Both the position numbers and the translations under genes were made by a program. From Physcomitrium patens (lineage: Eukaryota > Streptophyta > Bryopsida > Funariales > Funariaceae): a stretch of 64,000 bases of DNA. The notes beneath the pieces are model-generated. The model was given only the letters and a program-made list of their open reading frames with translations, was not told the origin of the DNA and ran no database searches. Below, one piece after another: positions 59,061-64,000 of this stretch. Location of the stretch: NCBI RefSeq assembly GCF_000002425.4, contig NC_037261.1, positions 1,100,659-1,164,658 on the forward strand. Reading direction: 5' to 3'. Within the stretch, counting starts at the first letter, position 1, and each line of letters opens with the position of its first letter.

Positions 59061-62000
59061 AAAAAATGATTTTAATTTATTTTTTGTTTGTTTGTTTGTT
59101 TGTTTGTTTGTTAATTTTTTATTTAAAAGATTTTATCTAGACTTAAGAGAATTAGTCTGTCTACTCCACTTCTTGAAAGGGGGTTGCAATGAAGTTAAAA
59201 TTAAAGGTTGTCCGTATTTTAATTAGACATGCAATGAAGAGGTTTTGGAGTTCCAAAGTACAAGGTCATGTTTAGATTGAGGGGACTTTACATGCTCGGC
59301 TAACTAGACCCTTAGGTTCTCAATTTATGTGTGTTGTCCTACCACTTGGGCGATTTTCTCTCCAAAGCTATTGATGTTTGTTGTTAGACAATAGTAGAAG
59401 TTATGTGTGGATTGTTGGATTGTTGGATTGTTGGGTTATTTTTAATGTTTTGTTGTAAGGGACTAAAAAAATATTTGAATGGATTAAGTATTAGATTCAT
59501 AAGCCTATGATAATAGTAAAGAGAGTGCTTGATTGTATATCAACTATTCTTAAACATTTGCACCTATTAGAGGCGTGAAATTGGTGCATTGAAGACTTTG
59601 ACACATTGTGAATCCCACCAATGCATCTTAATTGGTGGATTGGTTAAAAAAATAGTTTTGAATTATTTAATTGTGCAAATATTAAATTCAAAGATTTTTT
59701 TTGATTATTTAAGTATTTATTAAAGTTTAAAATTTATTTATAAGTTACAAAAGTCTTATTAAAAAAAAAGTTATAAAAATAGAGTCTTAATAAGTCTTGG
59801 AGATAATTATCTTAGTTAATTTAGTATTTTTACTTATTATTAAGTATTAAGGATTAGTTATTGAGACCAATATCTTTATTAGCCTCGTATCTACATGTAT
59901 TACTTATAAAAATCCTATCAATAATTAGTTAGTAGTTAGAAGAAGTATGAAAAAAAACTTCATGTCTTTTTAATTAATTATATAGAAAATAGGATTTTTA
60001 GAAGATTAAAATTTATTTTATTATTATAAAAAATCACCAAGGTAAAAAAATATAGTCTTAAGTAGATATTAGTAGTATAAAAATATTATAAGATTTTTTA
60101 GAATTTTTTAGGAATTTTTAGAGAAGATTTTAAGACTTTGATAAAAGTAAAATTTACCACCTTGGGAGCCATTATGAAAAAATGGAACAAGATTTGAAGG
60201 ATGTTGAAGGTTCTTAGGCTAATTGGGTACTTTTAAACATTGTGATGAAGTCAAAAATGTAAAATTATGAGTTTTACTAGTAGAAAATAGAAGGACCAGC
60301 AGCTTGTCTAGTCCTTGTAGAAAGGGAGGTGCACAAGTTCTATATGGTTGTAGTACCTTGAATAGAATTTAGAAGATAAGACTAAGCCCTTGTGGATTCT
60401 ATTAATAATCCATATATACTATATGTGAGCCTTGCTAAGACTTGAATTCTTGATCTATAAGAAAATTATCCTTGAGCTAAATTATTTTTACATAACTTTT
60501 TAATTATTCACTTTCTATTTTTAATTTTTTGTAATATATTCATAGTAATTTAAATTTAATTTTTTCTTGCATCATTAAATATATAATAAAATTATCCATT
60601 TAAAAATAATTTTTTAATATTAATATTTATTTTTTATTAATTATAAACTTGGTAAACAAACTATGAATTACTTTTAAACTTGATTGCACTTATTTTACTT
60701 GTTTTATATTGTTCTTAATTTAAGCATTATAGAACATTATGATAAAATATTTAATATATAAGATATTTATGAAGATACTTAAAAAAGATCTAAATTCTAT
60801 ATTAGAGCATTTGAGATTTTATTGGAAAAAAATAACTTATCTAATAGAAATCAATGGGCTAATTTATGTAAGAAAATTAAAAATTTTACAAAGATTTTTG
60901 ACCACCTATTAATTTATATCAATGACAAATTGGAGTTTGGATTTTTATTGAATGAGTTATATTTTATATTTTAAATAAATATTATTTATTCGTAGAAAAT
61001 AATAAAAAAATAAATCAATGTAAAGAAGCTATCTTCTAATTGAATAAAAAAGAGACTTTTAGAGAATTACTTTTGAATTTAAAATATTTTTGTGATTTAT
61101 TAAGTAATATGTTTTTGAATCATTATTCTTGCAAAGTTGAAGACAATACCATTGCCACTTTTAAATTTATAATATGTGATAAAGTGGAAGATGATGTTGA
61201 GTTTCTACAAAAGAAGTTGATTCATATAAATCAAGAGGAAAATTTTGAATATTTTAAAATAGCAAAGCATCTACTGTAAAGATTCGAAGACTTGCTTTGC
61301 ATAAAAAGTAGGGAGTTGGATGATTTAAAATTATTATCAGACATAAAGAGTCTTAAAATTACAAAATATATAAGTATTAATTTTTTTATTTATATCCATA
61401 CAAAGTAAATAGACGTTCTTATTACAAAAAAACAACATTAATATTTTTGATTTTTTATTAAATTTTTATTTATTATTTATATTTCTAAGTTAATTTGCTA
61501 TAATATTTTTATTTAAGATTATCTATAATATAATCCATCTTTTTTTCTTTTATCTAATGGTTGTATTATTATACAACAATAATTACTGAAAATTCGGCCT
61601 CTAAGCAGATCTTGAAAACAAAAAAAGAAGCAAATCAACTAAGAAGGTTTGGGTGTTTTTGGCCTCTTAGGCATTTTTTCTTTCTTTTAGATTGATTAAT
61701 TAATTAATTTTTTCTTGCAATTCTATTTTGGAAGCTCTAAAAGAATGGACTATTTTTCATTGTTTCCTATTTTATTTTATTTTATTTATTTTTTTGGATC
61801 TTGATTTTATTTTTTGCCTCTTACATATTAGACATTGCAACTCGAGCTATTAATTTTATCCAAGTTTTTTCTTATTCTTTTGGATTGGCGGTTGCAGTAA
61901 AGATAAAGAATGCGGCACCTTATATGAACTCATGTCTCTTTATGTTATTAATTTCTTAAATTTGGCATCATTGATAGTACTAATAGTTCTAATTTTCATC

Positions 62001-63938
62001 TTCATCTATTCCAATTAAATTGTGGTCAATGATTGAATGACTTACTAGTGTGATAGCATGCAAGTTGTGCTAATTAAAATTGCTCTCTAATTCTATGGCA
62101 TCATTAACAATGGTGTGATTAAAGTAATGTGAAGACTTATCTAAACTACTTAATTTTAAAAAAGTAAAATCCAATTTCCTTCTTCTTAAAGTGTGGTAGT
62201 TCTTAGAAGGATACTAAGGATTTCCAAGTTTAATTTTTGCTAATTTTCTTGAATGCTAGAATTTGTATCAACTCCAAATTGTTGTTTGATTAGAGCTTGA
62301 TGTATCAACAACCTATTTGTTTAATTCTTCTTTCTCCCTTACTTCTTGTTTTTGCAACGATGTATTAATGAGCTGTTCTAGTCGTTTATCTTTTTATTAA
62401 AATTCATGTAAAATTTACGACATTAAAAAATAATAATCAAAAGGTCTTTTATAGTCTTATTGATTTTTTTTTTTGATTTTTTGATTTTTTGTTATAATCT
62501 TCACATTGGCTTTTCTTCTTAGTGGTAGCATTATCAAAATTGCTCTAGGTTGCTTTGAAGCTAGAGCTTGGAAGTTAGCTTAGGCAATGATCACTTTGAT
62601 ATCAATTTTTTATAGTAATTATAATTATTTTCATCATCACATTCATCACTATTGTTACTAAATTAGATACTATATATGTATTATAAAGCAATTTCAAAAC
62701 CTCCTTAGTACAGGTCATTGTACTAATTTAAAATGGATTTTGGTCCCATGCCATGATTATCATTGAAATTTTTTTGGATTTTTTTGGATTTTTTTTTTTC
62801 CACAATAGTAGTGGTGTTGTTGTCCTTGAATCTTTTTTTTTGTTGTTTCTTGTGGTCATCTTTTGTGACTTATATCTTTTTTTTCCTCATTGCTATTATT
62901 CAAATCTTTTTATTTATTTATTTTTAATATTCTTTTCCTTTGTTCTATCTTATGGCATTTTTTGTGCCATCTTCCAACTCCCAATGACAGCTGATCTTGA
63001 CTAGTTCAACATTGTTTTCTTCTTGCTGGTCCTATATTTGTATTATTTCTTCATTTCTTCATCCTAGTAGGTGTTCTATGGGTGATCAAAGGTGGGAGGA
63101 AAAATTGATTTAAAATTTATTTTGTCTTTTTTTTATTCTTTTTGATGACAAATTAGTGATAGAGTGTATGAAGCTTCCATAGTAGTTCCAATTCTTATGA
63201 TTTTAATTGCAAGGGCTCTGCTTAAGTAACTCAAAACGAGCTTTTTATAGGTATTGGTACTACAATGGAGCTACAAAAATCCTTATATCATTTTGAGCTC
63301 TTTTTTGTTGATTGTAGTTGCAATATTGTTAGCAATAGTAAAAAATCCTTGCTCCAATAGAATTATGTAGTACCCAATTTAGCAACAATGGTGATGAATA
63401 TTGAAAGAATTCCAAAAGCCATGAAAAATAATTATATTATGGTAGTCTTAGATATATATGGCTCTAGAAGCATTGATAAGTAATTTTCAAATAATGGTAA
63501 TATGTCCTTTTGAAGCATTGCAAATATTGACCAATAATAATAAAAAAACATATTTGAACAAGATATAGAATTTATGTTAATCACATTGATTTACTAATCA
63601 TTGGTCAAAATAAACAAAGATGGAATTACAAGAATACACAACCAATTGCAAGACATAAATAGAAACATTGTTGAAAAAAAGATTGAGTATAAATATATAA
63701 GAATGTGAAACTTGAATGTAAGTCCATTTCATGAATTATCAAATAAGATAATTTTACTTTAATATTATATAAATATAATATAAAAAATTAATAATAATAA
63801 TAATAATAATAAATAGAAATTTAAAAGATTAATTTTTCTATTTGATTATAAGTATTATATAGTTTTTATTATATTTTTATAAGATATTTTGATGCAAATT
63901 TATTTTTTAAGGTTAATTAATATTATACTATATTTAAA

Positions 63939-63975
<37 letters not shown>

Positions 63976-64000
63976 TTATATATTAAGCACATCATGAATG
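59061..64000. other. AT-rich spacer, no gene seen
   Basis: TTTG microsatellite at about 59083-59111; T-rich runs at 62467-62490 and 62768-62800; TAA repeats at about 63791-63811; TA tract at about 63942-63970. Frames at 61040-61279 (79 codons) and 62753-63004 (83 codons) are AT- or T-driven and match no family. A copia-like primer string (TGATATCAAAGTG, minus, 62592-62604) stands alone without an LTR that I can delimit. Confidence 0.6.

Noticed and set aside
61040-61279. 79-codon plus frame at 61040
   Set aside because: It is AT-driven in composition, has no motif and no splice context. It could be an old retroelement scrap but nothing supports that.
62592-62604. Minus-strand TGATATCAAAGTG resembling a copia primer binding site
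   Set aside because: No LTR ends, target duplication or coding domain could be found around it; a 13-base match is expected by chance in this composition.
1-64000. tRNA or rRNA genes, CRISPR arrays, prokaryotic operons
   Set aside because: No cloverleaf-compatible segment with A and B boxes, no rRNA-like stretch and no spaced repeat array was seen; the spliced genes and LTR elements show nuclear plant DNA.

Overview
The window looks like nuclear DNA of a land plant, most likely a moss. It has three spliced genes of plant families with GT-AG introns and fairly balanced base composition. These sit in very AT-rich, TA-microsatellite-filled DNA full of decayed LTR retrotransposons. The moss assignment is an inference. 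It rests on the gene set (a POK-type kinesin-12 and a group III(a+c)-like bHLH) and on a chromodomain Ty3/gypsy element resembling the Tcn1-like chromoviruses known from fungi and mosses.

Layout. 1-7820: a cluster of related Ty3/gypsy chromovirus relics on the minus strand. Two elements appear to share one LTR, a younger solo LTR (+) sits inside the reverse transcriptase with a near-perfect 5-bp target duplication, and two LTR fragments lie head to head. 8714-14480: a Ty1/copia element (minus) with both LTRs, a primer binding site and a 5-bp target duplication; its coding region is decayed. 14481-17200: gene-like sequence on the minus strand with several short open exons bounded by splice-like sites, product not recognised. 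20824-20893: a 32-bp perfect palindrome overlapping a 25-bp direct repeat.

24931-27062 (+): a bHLH transcription factor with a C-terminal ACT-like domain in 4 coding exons, with a probable 5' non-coding exon ending at 22327. About 3 kb downstream (29895-30010) is a decayed copy of its ACT exon and splice donor. 33881-35391 (-): a two-exon, membrane-anchored SMP-30/NHL-type beta-propeller protein. 36567-38823 (+): an internally deleted copy of the same chromovirus family, with a perfect 5-bp target duplication. 44498-55701 (+): a 28-exon kinesin-12 gene of the POK type, predicted 2700 residues; all exon phases add up. 56000-64000: AT-rich DNA without a recognised gene, with one GC-rich island at about 58560-59060.

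The three recognised genes show no sign of acting in one pathway. They are a nuclear regulator, a secretory-pathway membrane protein and a cytokinetic motor. What links the rest is repeat turnover: insertion, LTR-LTR recombination, internal deletion and C-to-T decay. Exon coordinates come from reading splice sites and codon phase by eye. They are strong for the kinesin, the ACT-bHLH 3' exons and the propeller gene, and weak for the 14.5-17.2 kb region.
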